Shown piece by piece: positions 54,073 through 63,659 of a stretch of 64,000 bases of DNA. The stretch comes from Gracilibacter sp. BRH_c7a. Its GTDB lineage: Bacteria; Bacillota; Desulfitobacteriia; Desulfitobacteriales; Syntrophobotulaceae. Within the stretch, counting starts at the first letter, position 1, and each line of letters starts with the position of its first letter. A program made the position numbers and the translations under genes. Under the pieces are notes generated by a model. The model was given only the letters and a program-made list of their open reading frames with translations, made no database searches and was not told where the DNA came from. The stretch is taken from the NCBI GenBank assembly GCA_001516055.1, contig LOEZ01000055.1:38460-102459 (forward strand), in the 5' to 3' direction.

Positions 54073-55107
54073 CTATACAAAATACTTAGTCTCGCTCTCT
54101 GGCAGGTACTTCTCAATATACACTTGGAACTTTTCTTTAAACAGATCCATAATATCTGATGGATAAACATATTTGCCATAACCAAATTGTCCGTATTTAA
54201 ACTTCCGTTTATCTTCGTCCATCGGTAATTCTGATTCAGGAAAGATATCCATAATGTTGAATTTGGCCCGCTTGGTATACCTATGACTAATTAATTCTAA
54301 GGTGATTTTTTCGTCAACATTACCTCTATGAGAGTTTATACTTTGTGCTAAATCTTTTACCATACTTTCATATTCCTCTTCCCAACCAGGAAAGAAAATA
54401 ATCGGAGCAATAAGAAAGCCAAGAGGATAACCTGCTTGCAGGATTTTGCCAGCAGCTTCCAAACGCTCTGCCAAGGTCGGAGTCCCGTGTTCATATTTCT
54501 TTATTATGCTCTGACAATTAATACTGAAGCGGATGGTCGAATGGTTATTATGATTCAGAGCTAAGAGTGAATCTATATCAGTAAATTTAGTTACAAAACG
54601 GAACCTTCCTAATTCTTCTTTGCTAAAGAATTCAATAGTTTTCTCCAATGATTTGCTATATCTTTCAACAATAATAGGGTCAGATACTGCCGAACCTTCA
54701 AATACCGTTATTTCTGGCGACCTTGCTTGTATTAGTTGCTGAGCAGTTTGCAATATCTCGTCGATATTTACATATATACGAATATAGGGTTTCTTCCCCA
54801 TATTCGTTGATAAATAGCAGTATTCACACATCCCGGAACATCCCGTTACTAAAGGCAGTTGATAATGAGCTGAAGGTTTACAAGTCTGAAAGGGACTGTC
54901 CCTCCGCACACCAATTACCAGAGTTTTTTTTGACTCCCTGTATGCCTGAGCGGCTGTCTTACCTGGAATTCCTGTAACCCGATTATGGGAGGCTGTACTG
55001 TTAATCTCTATTCCCATTTTATTAAATCTATCTATCAGTTCCCTGCCTAAATCATAATCCAGACTTTGTGGTTCGTAATAAACTCTTTTGGGGATAAAGT
55101 ATTGCAT
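54073..55107 (-). CDS. splB: Spore photoproduct lyase
   Basis: 344 residues, radical SAM. The [4Fe-4S] motif CxxxCxxC is in TGCSGMCEYCYLST (about residue 90). Repairs 5-thyminyl-5,6-dihydrothymine in germinating spores using S-adenosylmethionine. Also RVYYEPQSL, the SFEG-like ITVFEGSAVSD and a C-terminal YGKYVYP segment are typical. It lies 24 bases after the preceding gene, so may be transcribed with it. A spore-former marker. Confidence 0.95.
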   Translation of the reverse strand: MQYFIPKRVYYEPQSLDYDLGRELIDRFNKMGIEINSTASHNRVTGIPGKTAAQAYRESKKTLVIGVRRDSPFQTCKPSAHYQLPLVTGCSGMCEYCYLSTNMGKKPYIRIYVNIDEILQTAQQLIQARSPEITVFEGSAVSDPIIVERYSKSLEKTIEFFSKEELGRFRFVTKFTDIDSLLALNHNNHSTIRFSINCQSIIKKYEHGTPTLAERLEAAGKILQAGYPLGFLIAPIIFFPGWEEEYESMVKDLAQSINSHRGNVDEKITLELISHRYTKRAKFNIMDIFPESELPMDEDKRKFKYGQFGYGKYVYPSDIMDLFKEKFQVYIEKYLPESETKYFV

Positions 55108-55131
55108 GTTAAACTCCCTTAATATTTTAGA

Positions 55132-55710
55132 TTAGAACTTTATATTATTATTATTAAAATAATCAATTATCTTCATCTTTTCTTCCTCTTCAGCATGATT
55201 GGTTGCTAAAATATTACCATCTTCCATACCATTCCATTGAATATATATAATCTGTTCAAAGTATTTATCTATTATAGGATCCTCATAACGAAGTACAATA
55301 ACGGCAAAATGTGGAGGTATATTCCCTGTCTTTGCTTGTTCCTCAAGTTTTTCTAGAGTTATTAATAAAGTTGCTGAAGCATTTTGGGGGATATCGTTAA
55401 CAAGGGCGTATTCGTCTACTGCAATTGGCTGGGATGATAAGTCCGAATTGAAGACAACAGACTTACTCCATAGGTTTATTGCCGGATGCTCTCCTACATT
55501 TGTAAATCTGATTTCAAAATCGAGAGAATCTCCCGCAACCACTTTTGGTGACTCCTGAAAAGTAAAATACGGCCTGTTAGCCTCTCTTTCCTCTCTCCAA
55601 GCGGAAACAGTTATATAAACTGTAATCAAAGCTGTAATCGCCAAAACAGCCGTGGCCACAGTTGCAATAATACTTGTATAGTTTGCGAAATTGATTTTCT
55701 TTTTAACCAT
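55132..55710 (-). CDS. Membrane-anchored protein of unknown function
   Basis: 192 residues. One N-terminal membrane helix (about 12-34: TSIIATVATAVLAITALITVY) and an extracytoplasmic, beta-rich domain with FEIRFTNVGEHPAINLW, as in Ig-like or CARDB modules. No family recognised. It sits immediately upstream of splB. Confidence 0.68.
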   Translation of the reverse strand: MVKKKINFANYTSIIATVATAVLAITALITVYITVSAWREEREANRPYFTFQESPKVVAGDSLDFEIRFTNVGEHPAINLWSKSVVFNSDLSSQPIAVDEYALVNDIPQNASATLLITLEKLEEQAKTGNIPPHFAVIVLRYEDPIIDKYFEQIIYIQWNGMEDGNILATNHAEEEEKMKIIDYFNNNNIKF

Positions 55711-55840
55711 TTTTTACACTCCAGCCCAAATAATAATCTTTAAACATTATTTACAGGAAGCTTTTAAGATAACCGAGAAGTATTTGGCAATATTATATCC
55801 GTATCAATATATAAAAATATATTTACTAAAGGGAGAGCTT

Positions 55841-56118
55841 ATGAATAATAGTTTTTATGATTATCCTTATCTTTCTAGGAGAACAACCGTTTGGGCAAGC
55901 ATAGCATTCGCCCACGTATGCTAAAAAATCTCTAATCGTCAAAGAAGATTTTTCAGAAGATATTATGTGTAATCTGCAAAAAAATGGGACATCTTATAGA
56001 AATGAGCCATAATACAGCCTTATTCGAAATAGGTCAAATAATTAGGAAAGACATTCAAACAAATATCTACATCGGTGGAACGGAACATCATTCTGATAGC
56101 TTAATTGCTTATTGGTGA
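55841..56118 (+). pseudogene. Remnant of a gamma-glutamyltranspeptidase gene
   Basis: The 5' piece (ATG at 55841 with AAAGGGAG upstream) reads MNNSFYDYPYLSRRTTVWAS, like the YPYPSRR start of GGTs, and stops at 55921-55923. The 3' piece reads, after two frame changes, LIVKEDFSEDIMCNLQK, KMGHLIEMSHN, FEIGQIIRKD and IGGTEHHSDSLIAYW before TGA at 56116-56118, which matches the GGT C-terminus (LGH, GQIIRR, GGTEPRTDG). About 430 central residues are missing; a 7-A run at about 55978-55984 contains one frameshift. Confidence 0.72.
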
Positions 56119-56267
56119 GCTTTAAGGAATAGAAAAGTATTAAAAGGAAAAACTAGGAAGTACTGAGATTACTAAACGGAGTGCATAATGGAGTCAATTA
56201 TTTAATAAATCCTACTAGGTTGTATTACTACTTGTCATTAAAGATCGAGAAAGGGGCGGATGACAGA
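56119..56267. other. Spacer between the ggt relic and the glycosyltransferase gene
   Basis: About 150 bases with no coding region, no strong hairpin and no clear promoter that I could place. The glycosyltransferase start codon lies at 56268 with GGGG upstream. Confidence 0.5.
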
Positions 56268-57416
56268 ATGAAAATCTTATTTATGCCATTTTTACAAATG
56301 CCCACAGGGCATCATACTGTTGCTGATGCTCTAATCCGTTCTTTAGAGAGCAGAATCGTTAATGTCCAATGCAAGAAAATTGATTTCTTTAGTTATGCTG
56401 ATAAACTTCTGGAAAAAGCCTTTCGTTTAACCTATTTAACTTGGATTGATCATTCTCCGCAAACTTTTGTCTGGTTATATCGTAATTTTGTCTACCCTTC
56501 AAAATCCACCAAACATTTTAACTGGTATGAGATTAAATTTCTCGATAAAATGGATTCTCTTCTCAAAGAAGAAAAACCTGATTTGATTATTTGTACCCAA
56601 GCCTTTCCGTCTTTCTTAATCAGCCGCTTGAGATCTTCCGGTGTTTCTACTCCACCGGTTGTCAATGTTTATACAGACTTTTTTGTAAATAGACTATGGG
56701 GTCTAGAGGGTATAGATTATCATTTCGTACCTGATCAATATATTAAAGCAGAATTAGCTGCCAAGCATGGGATTAACCCCCAAACTATTTTCGTAACTGG
56801 GATACCAATAGATGAGTGCTTCATTCCTCGTTCAGAGAATAAATTTTCAGCTCCCTATCACATCCTTATTTCTGGTGGTAGCGGTGGGCTAGGAGATATT
56901 CAAAGTCTCAGCAATACCCTTGTACAAAGTAAAGATTTCTATTTTTCTGTCTTATGCGGTAATAATAAGAAACTATATAAAGAAGTATTTTCGCTTAAAT
57001 TAAATCATATAAAACCTTTATCATATATATCTTCTCGTGAAACTATGAATGCTTTATATAACGAAGCTCAGGCAATAATAACTAAGCCTGGTGGGGTCAC
57101 TTTAAGTGAAGCATTAAATAAAAAACTGCCGATATTTATCCACTCTTCTCTTCCCGGTCAGGAAGATATTAATAAAGATTACCTCCTCGACAAAAAACTT
57201 ATCTATGACTTAGATCAAAACCGTAACATCACCGAACAACTTAATGACTTTTTTCAAAATGAACAAGAACAAAAGCTTTGGCATAAACGAGTTAACAGTT
57301 ATCTTGGTCAAATAAACGATCCTGCTTGGCACAAAATCTTGGAGATAATTATTAGAACATCCCTAAAGCCTCATATTTATCATGATATTGTTAGCATGTC
57401 TAAGAGCACTAGCTAA
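56268..57416 (+). CDS. MGDG-synthase/UgtP-type glycosyltransferase
   Basis: 382 residues, GT28 family. N-terminal ILFMPFLQMPTGHHTVADAL binds acceptor; C-terminal GGSGGLGDI and ITKPGGVTLSEALNK bind UDP-sugar. Family members add glucose or galactose to diacylglycerol, or transfer GlcNAc as in MurG. The ATG at 56268 is chosen (upstream in-frame starts lack support). It overlaps the frame of the next gene slightly; the order GT then deacetylase recalls B. subtilis ykoN-ykoP. Confidence 0.88.
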   Translation: MKILFMPFLQMPTGHHTVADALIRSLESRIVNVQCKKIDFFSYADKLLEKAFRLTYLTWIDHSPQTFVWLYRNFVYPSKSTKHFNWYEIKFLDKMDSLLKEEKPDLIICTQAFPSFLISRLRSSGVSTPPVVNVYTDFFVNRLWGLEGIDYHFVPDQYIKAELAAKHGINPQTIFVTGIPIDECFIPRSENKFSAPYHILISGGSGGLGDIQSLSNTLVQSKDFYFSVLCGNNKKLYKEVFSLKLNHIKPLSYISSRETMNALYNEAQAIITKPGGVTLSEALNKKLPIFIHSSLPGQEDINKDYLLDKKLIYDLDQNRNITEQLNDFFQNEQEQKLWHKRVNSYLGQINDPAWHKILEIIIRTSLKPHIYHDIVSMSKSTS

Positions 57417-57441
57417 ATCTAAGGAGGATTTAAAGTTCAGG

Positions 57442-58710
57442 ATGTACGAATCAATAGTTCTTATTTTATTCTTTATAATAATTATTTCTTTAACAGTCTA
57501 CCAGTTCATCCCGGAGATTGTGGTTAAATACCTTGGGCTTGGTTCTTGGAAACGTCAGTATTCCCCAGGGGTTTCGTTAACATTTGATGATGGTCCAGAT
57601 CCACGATATACCCCCTTACTTCTGAATATACTTAAAAAGAATAATATACAAGCTTGTTTTTTCGTATTAGGCGAAAAGGCTGAGAAATATCCGCATTTAG
57701 TAAAAAGCATTTATGATGATGGACATATTATTGGTTCCCACGGCTATTGTCATCAACATGCATGGACTATGTCACCCCTTAAAACTTGGAGATCGTGGGA
57801 TAAAAGTATAGCAGAAATTCGCAGAGCAATTGGTGAAGAAACTCAGTTTATTAGGTCACCTTGGGGAAGCATCAATCTTGCTTTAATTATATGGTGCTTA
57901 CTAAAAAAGAAAAGAATTGTTTCTTGGAATGCTACCGGGAAGGACTGGAGAAGAAATAACACTCCTGAAAGTATAATTAGTAAGATCAGCCAAAGAATGG
58001 CTGAAGGATCGATAGTTCTTCTTCATGACAGCGGAGGTGAACAAGGTGCTCCTGACAATACTATTGCTTGTATTGAGCAACTCTGCCGTCATATCAGAGA
58101 AGTCCATAAATTACCTATTATTGGTCTTCAATTCCCAACATGGTCTGTATTCCGACGCTTAAGCTTCCGAATCTGGGAAAAATGGGAACGTCTATATGCC
58201 CAATTTAAAAAAATTAAACGAATTGATGATAATAACCTTTTTCGTCTTGGTTTAACACATTACCAGGGACCTGATCTCCTAAACGATAAAGGAGAGATCT
58301 TAGCTACCAAAGGAGATATTATAGGGGAAATTCATCTTGATAATATCCGTTTTCAACTGATCGGGGATGATCTTCAAAATATAGGTCTACGAGCACTAAA
58401 GCAAATCAGACTGTCTTTACCGTCCTTAGTAAAATACATCGCCAATAATCCTGATTATAACCAGGTCAAAGTCTATATTGGGGTTACTATGCTTAATAAA
58501 GGGGTTAAAGGATTAGGTTTCAATGTAGAGGATTTTCCGATTCATAATGGTTATATCATAGGTTTTTTTCAAAAAATTATTATGTTTATATACCATCCAT
58601 TAGGCAGTCAAAGGAAAACTTCTACCTTAGGCAATAAACCTAAACTAGTCTGGATTAGTAAAGAAAAGCTAATAGAGAAATACTTTTTAAGAGAGAAAGT
58701 TTTAATGTAG
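57442..58710 (+). CDS. Polysaccharide deacetylase (NodB) with C-terminal YkoP-like domain
   Basis: 422 residues. N-terminal membrane helix (about 5-24), NodB domain (about 45-225) with VSLTFDDGPDP (base and metal Asp), SHGYCHQH (metal His pair), RSPWG and VLLHDSGG. The next ~200 residues (FRLGLTHYQG, GEIHLDN, LPSLVKYI, IGVTMLNKGVKGLGF) resemble YkoP. NodB enzymes de-N-acetylate cell-wall or lipid sugars. The ATG at 57442 is preferred; GGAGG lies 14 bases upstream, which is long. Confidence 0.85.
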   Translation: MYESIVLILFFIIIISLTVYQFIPEIVVKYLGLGSWKRQYSPGVSLTFDDGPDPRYTPLLLNILKKNNIQACFFVLGEKAEKYPHLVKSIYDDGHIIGSHGYCHQHAWTMSPLKTWRSWDKSIAEIRRAIGEETQFIRSPWGSINLALIIWCLLKKKRIVSWNATGKDWRRNNTPESIISKISQRMAEGSIVLLHDSGGEQGAPDNTIACIEQLCRHIREVHKLPIIGLQFPTWSVFRRLSFRIWEKWERLYAQFKKIKRIDDNNLFRLGLTHYQGPDLLNDKGEILATKGDIIGEIHLDNIRFQLIGDDLQNIGLRALKQIRLSLPSLVKYIANNPDYNQVKVYIGVTMLNKGVKGLGFNVEDFPIHNGYIIGFFQKIIMFIYHPLGSQRKTSTLGNKPKLVWISKEKLIEKYFLREKVLM

Positions 58711-58776
58711 GGCTTCCTTATCAAGGTGAAAGCTAGGGCGTAGCAATTATTATTATTCTTAATCAAAAATTATTTC

Positions 58777-58798
58777 GACCTATGTATTAGGTCTTTTT
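58777..58798 (+). terminator. Terminator of the glycosyltransferase/deacetylase operon
   Basis: GACCTA, 5-base loop, TAGGTC, then TTTTT. Confidence 0.75.
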
Positions 58799-58871
58799 AT
58801 CGTTCTTTCCTATTATCTGAAAAAGAAAAATGATATAGTATAGTGTATGAAATATATTTGAGGAGGTAGGA

Positions 58872-59165
58872 ATGATGCAAAAGCAGGCTGTAGTCATCAA
58901 TAAAAATGATAATGTAGCGACAGCTGTTGCCAATCTTGCTGCAGGCAGTCCGGTAAGTTTCTTTATAGGGCAAGATGTTCAGCAAATCGTACTATCTGAA
59001 GACATTCCTGTAGGTCATAAATTTGCTATCCAAGACATTGCCAGTAACCAAGATATAATCAAATATGGTGAGGTTATTGGTAGTTCACTTACTGCCATAA
59101 CCAAAGGTCATCATGTTCATGTCCATAACATCCAGAGTAATCGAGGCCGTGGAGATCGAAAGTAA
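58872..59165 (+). CDS. UxaA-type lyase small subunit (SAF domain)
   Basis: 97 residues, SAF domain: MQKQAVVINKNDNVATAV, VLSEDIPVGHKFAI and HHVHVHNIQSNRGRG. This is the N-terminal part of altronate/galactarate dehydratases and of sulfolactate lyase SuyA, split as a separate gene. It pairs with the large subunit 29 bases downstream. ATG at 58872 has GGAGG 5 bases upstream; a second ATG at 58875 is 8 bases away. Confidence 0.85.
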   Translation: MMQKQAVVINKNDNVATAVANLAAGSPVSFFIGQDVQQIVLSEDIPVGHKFAIQDIASNQDIIKYGEVIGSSLTAITKGHHVHVHNIQSNRGRGDRK

Positions 59166-59194
59166 TTATTTTAGCATCTTAAGGAGGTATAGTT

Positions 59195-60352
59195 ATGAAA
59201 TTTACCGGTTATTTACGTCCGGATGGTAAAGTTGGTGTTCGTAATTATCTTGCAATTATTCCAACATCAGTATGTGCAGGAGTAGTTGCTTCTAATATTG
59301 CTTCTCAAATACCCAAGGCAGTTGCTTTACCTAATCAACATGGTTGCTGCCAAATAGGAGCCGATCACGACCAAACGGTAAATACTCTTATTGGACTCGG
59401 CAAGAACCCGAATATTGGGGCAGTATTAGTGGTAGGTCTAGGCTGTGAAGGTGTTCCGATAACCAAAGTTGCTGAAGAAATCTCTAAGACAGGTAAGACT
59501 GTTGAGGTGGTTATCATTCAAGAAGCAGGCGGCACTCTCAAAGCTACTGCTGAAGGAGTACAAAAAGCCAGTCGTATAGCCAGGGAAATATCACTCATAA
59601 AACCCCAAGAATTTCCTGTCAGTGAACTCTCTCTGGCTGTTGAATGTGGGGGGTCGGATTTCACATCAGGCTTAGCTTCTAATCCTGTCGTGGGTATTGC
59701 TTCCGATATACTCGTTAAAGCTGGCGGTACATCCATTCTTTCCGAAACTACAGAGTTCATCGGCGCAGAGCATATTCTGGCTAAAAGAGGAAAATCAACA
59801 GAGGTTGGTGAAAAAATATTTAAAATAGTAAATGACTGTGAGCAAAAAGCCAAGCTCCTTAATGTTGATATTAGAGGTGGGCAACCTACCCCAGGAAACA
59901 TTCAAGGTGGTATCAGCTCAATTGAAGAAAAATCATTAGGGTGTATCTATAAAGCTGGCAGTGCTCCTATTGAAGGAGTATTAGCCTACGGAGAAATCCC
60001 CCAAGAAAAAGGTTTATATGTCATGGATACTCCTGGACAGGATATTGAATCTATAACCGGAATGCTTGCCGGAGGTGCGACTGTAGTAATCTTCACTACC
60101 GGTCGGGGTACACCAACAGGCTCTCCGATAGCACCAGTCATTAAGATTACAGCTAATGCCGATACCTACTCTATGATGTCAGACAATATTGATCTCGATG
60201 CTTCCGATATAATCCAAGGCGTAAAATCAATTGAAGAAGTGGGTCAGGAACTATTCCAGGAAATACTTGATGTAGCCAACGGAAAACTTACTAAAGCTGA
60301 GAGTCTCGGCCATCATGAATTTGGTATATATAAAATAGCACCTACTTTTTAG
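59195..60352 (+). CDS. UxaA-type lyase large subunit
   Basis: 385 residues. It has LRPDGKVGVRNYLAIIPTSVCAG, PNQHGCCQIGADHD, VGLGCEGVPI, ECGGSDFTSGLASNP, and TGRGTPTGSPIAPVIK, with conserved Cys residues expected for the catalytic iron or iron-sulfur centre. Related enzymes are altronate dehydratase, galactarate dehydratase and (R)-sulfolactate sulfo-lyase SuyB. No sugar-acid or sulfonate genes are adjacent, so the substrate is open. Ends before a strong terminator. Confidence 0.9.
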   Translation: MKFTGYLRPDGKVGVRNYLAIIPTSVCAGVVASNIASQIPKAVALPNQHGCCQIGADHDQTVNTLIGLGKNPNIGAVLVVGLGCEGVPITKVAEEISKTGKTVEVVIIQEAGGTLKATAEGVQKASRIAREISLIKPQEFPVSELSLAVECGGSDFTSGLASNPVVGIASDILVKAGGTSILSETTEFIGAEHILAKRGKSTEVGEKIFKIVNDCEQKAKLLNVDIRGGQPTPGNIQGGISSIEEKSLGCIYKAGSAPIEGVLAYGEIPQEKGLYVMDTPGQDIESITGMLAGGATVVIFTTGRGTPTGSPIAPVIKITANADTYSMMSDNIDLDASDIIQGVKSIEEVGQELFQEILDVANGKLTKAESLGHHEFGIYKIAPTF

Positions 60353-60391
60353 CTCCGTATTCCCCACTCTCTATCTTCTGGTCCTTATAAA

Positions 60392-60432
60392 ATAATAAAA
60401 GAAGCAGGTTAATTGCCTGCTTCTTTTATTAT
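60392..60432 (+). terminator. Terminator of the UxaA-type operon
   Basis: 17-bp stem 60392-60408 with 60416-60432, 7-base loop; the 3' arm is itself TTTTATTAT. Confidence 0.9.
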
Positions 60433-60560
60433 ACTTAAACCTAAACCGACAATGTTCTCAACCCTTCTCTCCTCTAAAAGCATGTATAAAATTATAACAA
60501 AACCAATCTTTTTTACTCATTCTTGTTCCTCTTTAAATCTATTAGCATAACATGTATATT

Positions 60561-60579
60561 GATAACGATTATCATTATA
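60561..60579. promoter_or_regulatory. Fur box upstream of asnB
   Basis: GATAACGATTATCATTATA matches the 19-bp Fur consensus GATAATGATAATCATTATC at 16 positions, and it lies 25 bases before the asnB start, where it would block the promoter. Confidence 0.65.
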
Positions 60580-60603
60580 TTTTACCAAAGGGGATGTATG
60601 TAA

Positions 60604-62454
60604 ATGTGTGGGATAGTTGGTTGGTTGGATTGGGAAAAAGATATATCGAATTACGGCAGGGTTATTGATGAGATGGTAGATACCCTCGCCCCCCGGGGCC
60701 CTGATTCTAGAGGAAAATGGTTAACACCAAATGTTTGCTTCGGCCATAGTAGATTAGCCGTAGTGGATATAGAAGGCGGAAAACAACCGATGACTAGATC
60801 TAAATTTGGCTGGGATTATACTATTACTTATAATGGTGAACTCTATAATACTGAAGAAATTCGCAGAGATCTCTTATATAAAGGTTATGCTTTTCAAGGG
60901 CATTCTGATACTGAAGTACTGCTTCTTTCTTACATTGAATGGGGTAAAGATTGTGTACAAAAATTGAATGGTATCTTCTCTTTCGGAGTCTGGGATAGTA
61001 GGAAGGAAACACTCTTTCTAGCAAGAGACCGAATGGGAGTGAAACCACTATTCTATAATCATAAACAAGACTCTATTATCTTTGCTTCAGAACTAAAAGC
61101 TTTATTAGCCCATCCAGATATCCCAGCAGAAATTGATAACGAAGGTTTGGCGGAGATCTTCATGATTGCACCTGCCCGTACACCTGGCCATGGCGTATTC
61201 AAAAATATCGAAGAATTAAAACCCGGTCATTGTCTAGCTATAGGCAGAGATGGAATGAATATTTGGCAATACTGGCGATTGGAAGAAAAAGAGCACGAAG
61301 ATGATTTCGCAACAACCGTAGAGAAAGTAAGATTTCTAGTAACTGATTCTATAACAAGACAGTTAGTTTCAGACGTACCATTAGGCACCTTACTTTCAGG
61401 AGGTTTGGATTCCAGCGTAATCACAGCTATCGCTGCCAATACCTTAAAAGAAAAAAATCAAGCTCTAGCAACCTTTTCCGTTGACTTTGTCGGAAATAAT
61501 AAGTATTTTCGTCCTAATGAATTTCAACCTGATCCCGATGCCCCCTGGGTTGAAAAAATGTCTAAGGAATTCGGTACAAAACATCATTATATAACTTTAG
61601 ATACACCGGAACTCATCACTGCACTGCAAGATGCTGTCCTGGCTAGAGACCTTCCCGGGATGGCCGATATCGACTCCTCTCTCCTACTTTTTAGTAGAAG
61701 AATTAAAGAACATGTTACTGTGGGTTTATCCGGCGAATGTGCTGATGAGATATTTGGAGGTTATCCTTGGTTTCATAGAGAAGATTTGATGAAGGCCGAT
61801 ACCTTTCCCTGGTCAGTCAATTTAGATAGGCGATTGCAAGTATTATCTCCGGAACTAGCAGTACGCATATCTCCATTAGAGTATGTCAGAAATAGATATC
61901 AAGAGGCACTACTAGAGTTGCCGTTCTCTCCTGAAAGCATAGATAACCAACATGAAGTGTTCAAAAGAATCAGTTATCTGACCTTGACCAGATTTATGCC
62001 TACACTTTTGGATCGCAAGGATAGGATGACAATGGCTACAGGCCTTGAAGTAAGGGTACCGTTCTGTGATCACCGAATCGTCGAGTATGTCTGGAATATC
62101 CCCTGGGAAATGAAGAATTACCGGGATAGAGAAAAAGGTCTCCTGCGCTTTGCTTTGGACGGAATACTACCCCAAGATGTCCTATGGCGTAAGAAAAGTC
62201 CCTACCCCAAAACTCATAATCCGCAATTCCTCCAGAGTGTTAATCAAGAATTGACTAATATTCTAAATGACTCTTCTACCCAGTTGCCTAATTTAATCAA
62301 TAAGAAAACCATCTTAGATCTCATGAAGAATTCTGCTGATATATCTAATAATAAACCTTGGTTTGGACAGCTCATGGATACTCCAAGACTCTTTGCTTTT
62401 CTGATTCAGTTAGATTATTGGCTGCGCGAATATAAAGTAAGATTCGATTATTAA
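60604..62454 (+). CDS. asnB: Glutamine-dependent asparagine synthase
   Basis: Makes asparagine from aspartate, ATP and glutamine. 616 residues. The N-terminal glutaminase domain starts MCGIVGW with Cys2 as nucleophile, and has RGPDSRG and YNGELYN; the synthetase domain has the ATP loop LLSGGLDSSVI, SGECADEIFGGYPWF and DRKDRMTMATGLEVRVPFCD. AAAGGGG precedes the ATG. The last four bases overlap the end of the convergent larC gene. A Fur box in its promoter is unusual for asnB; asnB-like proteins also occur in siderophore or surface-sugar pathways. Confidence 0.95.
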   Translation: MCGIVGWLDWEKDISNYGRVIDEMVDTLAPRGPDSRGKWLTPNVCFGHSRLAVVDIEGGKQPMTRSKFGWDYTITYNGELYNTEEIRRDLLYKGYAFQGHSDTEVLLLSYIEWGKDCVQKLNGIFSFGVWDSRKETLFLARDRMGVKPLFYNHKQDSIIFASELKALLAHPDIPAEIDNEGLAEIFMIAPARTPGHGVFKNIEELKPGHCLAIGRDGMNIWQYWRLEEKEHEDDFATTVEKVRFLVTDSITRQLVSDVPLGTLLSGGLDSSVITAIAANTLKEKNQALATFSVDFVGNNKYFRPNEFQPDPDAPWVEKMSKEFGTKHHYITLDTPELITALQDAVLARDLPGMADIDSSLLLFSRRIKEHVTVGLSGECADEIFGGYPWFHREDLMKADTFPWSVNLDRRLQVLSPELAVRISPLEYVRNRYQEALLELPFSPESIDNQHEVFKRISYLTLTRFMPTLLDRKDRMTMATGLEVRVPFCDHRIVEYVWNIPWEMKNYRDREKGLLRFALDGILPQDVLWRKKSPYPKTHNPQFLQSVNQELTNILNDSSTQLPNLINKKTILDLMKNSADISNNKPWFGQLMDTPRLFAFLIQLDYWLREYKVRFDY

Positions 62455-63659
62455 TCCAATATCTTGTATGTTTCCTGTTTCACCAAATCATAGATTGCTT
62501 TAAGCGGTTTATTATATTGTTCAGCAAGACTACGACAAACTTCATATTCAGGAGCTACGTTTTTAACGACATCTTTTGAGCGTGCTACTTTTACAGGAAC
62601 CGGACCGAATTGTGTCTCTACTGTGATAATCTCATATGGTAGCATGTATTTGGTAACCGGGTAAGTACGAACACCAATAGAAGTTGTCTCTTCAAATATC
62701 TGTTGACAAAACTCCTCGACTTGATGATCATGAACTAGCAAATTGAGAATAATTGCGGGTCTGTTCTTTTTCATCTGAATGGTTTGCAGAAAAACATCCA
62801 TTGCTCCGTCCTTTAAAAATTTTGTTATCAGATAATTATAAAATTCAGGGTTCATATCATCTATATTGGCTTCAATCATCGTAGCCTGTCCTTGATGAAC
62901 AGCACTTGAATCGTTAAAGCGTTTAGAACCATGGGAACCAGCTTCTCTTTTCACTCCTAGGTTAATGCGTAATAAATTGGGGATATCTAAATTGCGCTCA
63001 CCTGCTCCATAACCAGTATTAGTAATCTGCATAGGAGGCATATGACCGAATTTATGACAGTAAGTTGTAAGAACAGCTGCTCCTGTCGGCGTTACAAGTT
63101 CATTTTCTATCCCTTGACTATAAACGGGACAGCCTTTCAGAAGTTCTAAAACAGCAGGCACAGGTATAGGTATTGTTCCATGCGCACTGCGGGTAAAACC
63201 AGTTCCGGTGTGAATGGCTGATGAATATACTTCCTCAATTCCCAAGCGCCATAAACCAACTACTGCTCCTACGATATCAATTATCGCATCCTTGGCCCCC
63301 ACTTCATGAAAATGAATATGGTCAAGTGTGGTCTGATGAACCTTCGCTTCAGCCTCTGCTAATCGAGTAAAGACTTGAATACTTCTTTCCTTAACTACTT
63401 CCGGCAGCGTGCTTTCATTAATAATTTTAGTTATATCCTGAAGGTTGCGGTGAGCATGTTCTTCTTCTATTAATACATGGACCTTGGTAGCACTGATACC
63501 TTGTTTCTTTACTTTTTCGATTCGGAGTTGATAACCACTTACAGGGAGTTTTGCTAAATCCGCTTGCCATTGTTCTGTATCTAAACCTGCATCAATCAAA
63601 GCACCTAGTATCATATCCCCGCTAATTCCGGCGAAACATTGAAAATAGGCAATTTTCAT
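62451..63659 (-). CDS. larC: Nickel-pincer cofactor insertion protein LarC
   Basis: 402 residues as one continuous reading frame, whereas Lactiplantibacillus plantarum LarC is made by a frameshift between larC1 and larC2. Motifs: [57 protein letters not shown] and [15 protein letters not shown]. It inserts nickel into the NPN cofactor of lactate racemase-type enzymes. Starts overlapping larB by four bases (ATGA); GAGG lies just upstream. Convergent with asnB. Confidence 0.95.
   Translation of the reverse strand: MKIAYFQCFAGISGDMILGALIDAGLDTEQWQADLAKLPVSGYQLRIEKVKKQGISATKVHVLIEEEHAHRNLQDITKIINESTLPEVVKERSIQVFTRLAEAEAKVHQTTLDHIHFHEVGAKDAIIDIVGAVVGLWRLGIEEVYSSAIHTGTGFTRSAHGTIPIPVPAVLELLKGCPVYSQGIENELVTPTGAAVLTTYCHKFGHMPPMQITNTGYGAGERNLDIPNLLRINLGVKREAGSHGSKRFNDSSAVHQGQATMIEANIDDMNPEFYNYLITKFLKDGAMDVFLQTIQMKKNRPAIILNLLVHDHQVEEFCQQIFEETTSIGVRTYPVTKYMLPYEIITVETQFGPVPVKVARSKDVVKNVAPEYEVCRSLAEQYNKPLKAIYDLVKQETYKILD

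Noticed and set aside
55691..55924. 77-residue plus-strand gene overlapping the unknown anchored protein
   Set aside because: Its real 3' part is the ggt relic starting at 55841; the 5' extension has no ribosome site.
59518..59901. Minus-strand 127-residue frame inside the UxaA large subunit gene
   Set aside because: Antisense shadow of a well-conserved coding region.
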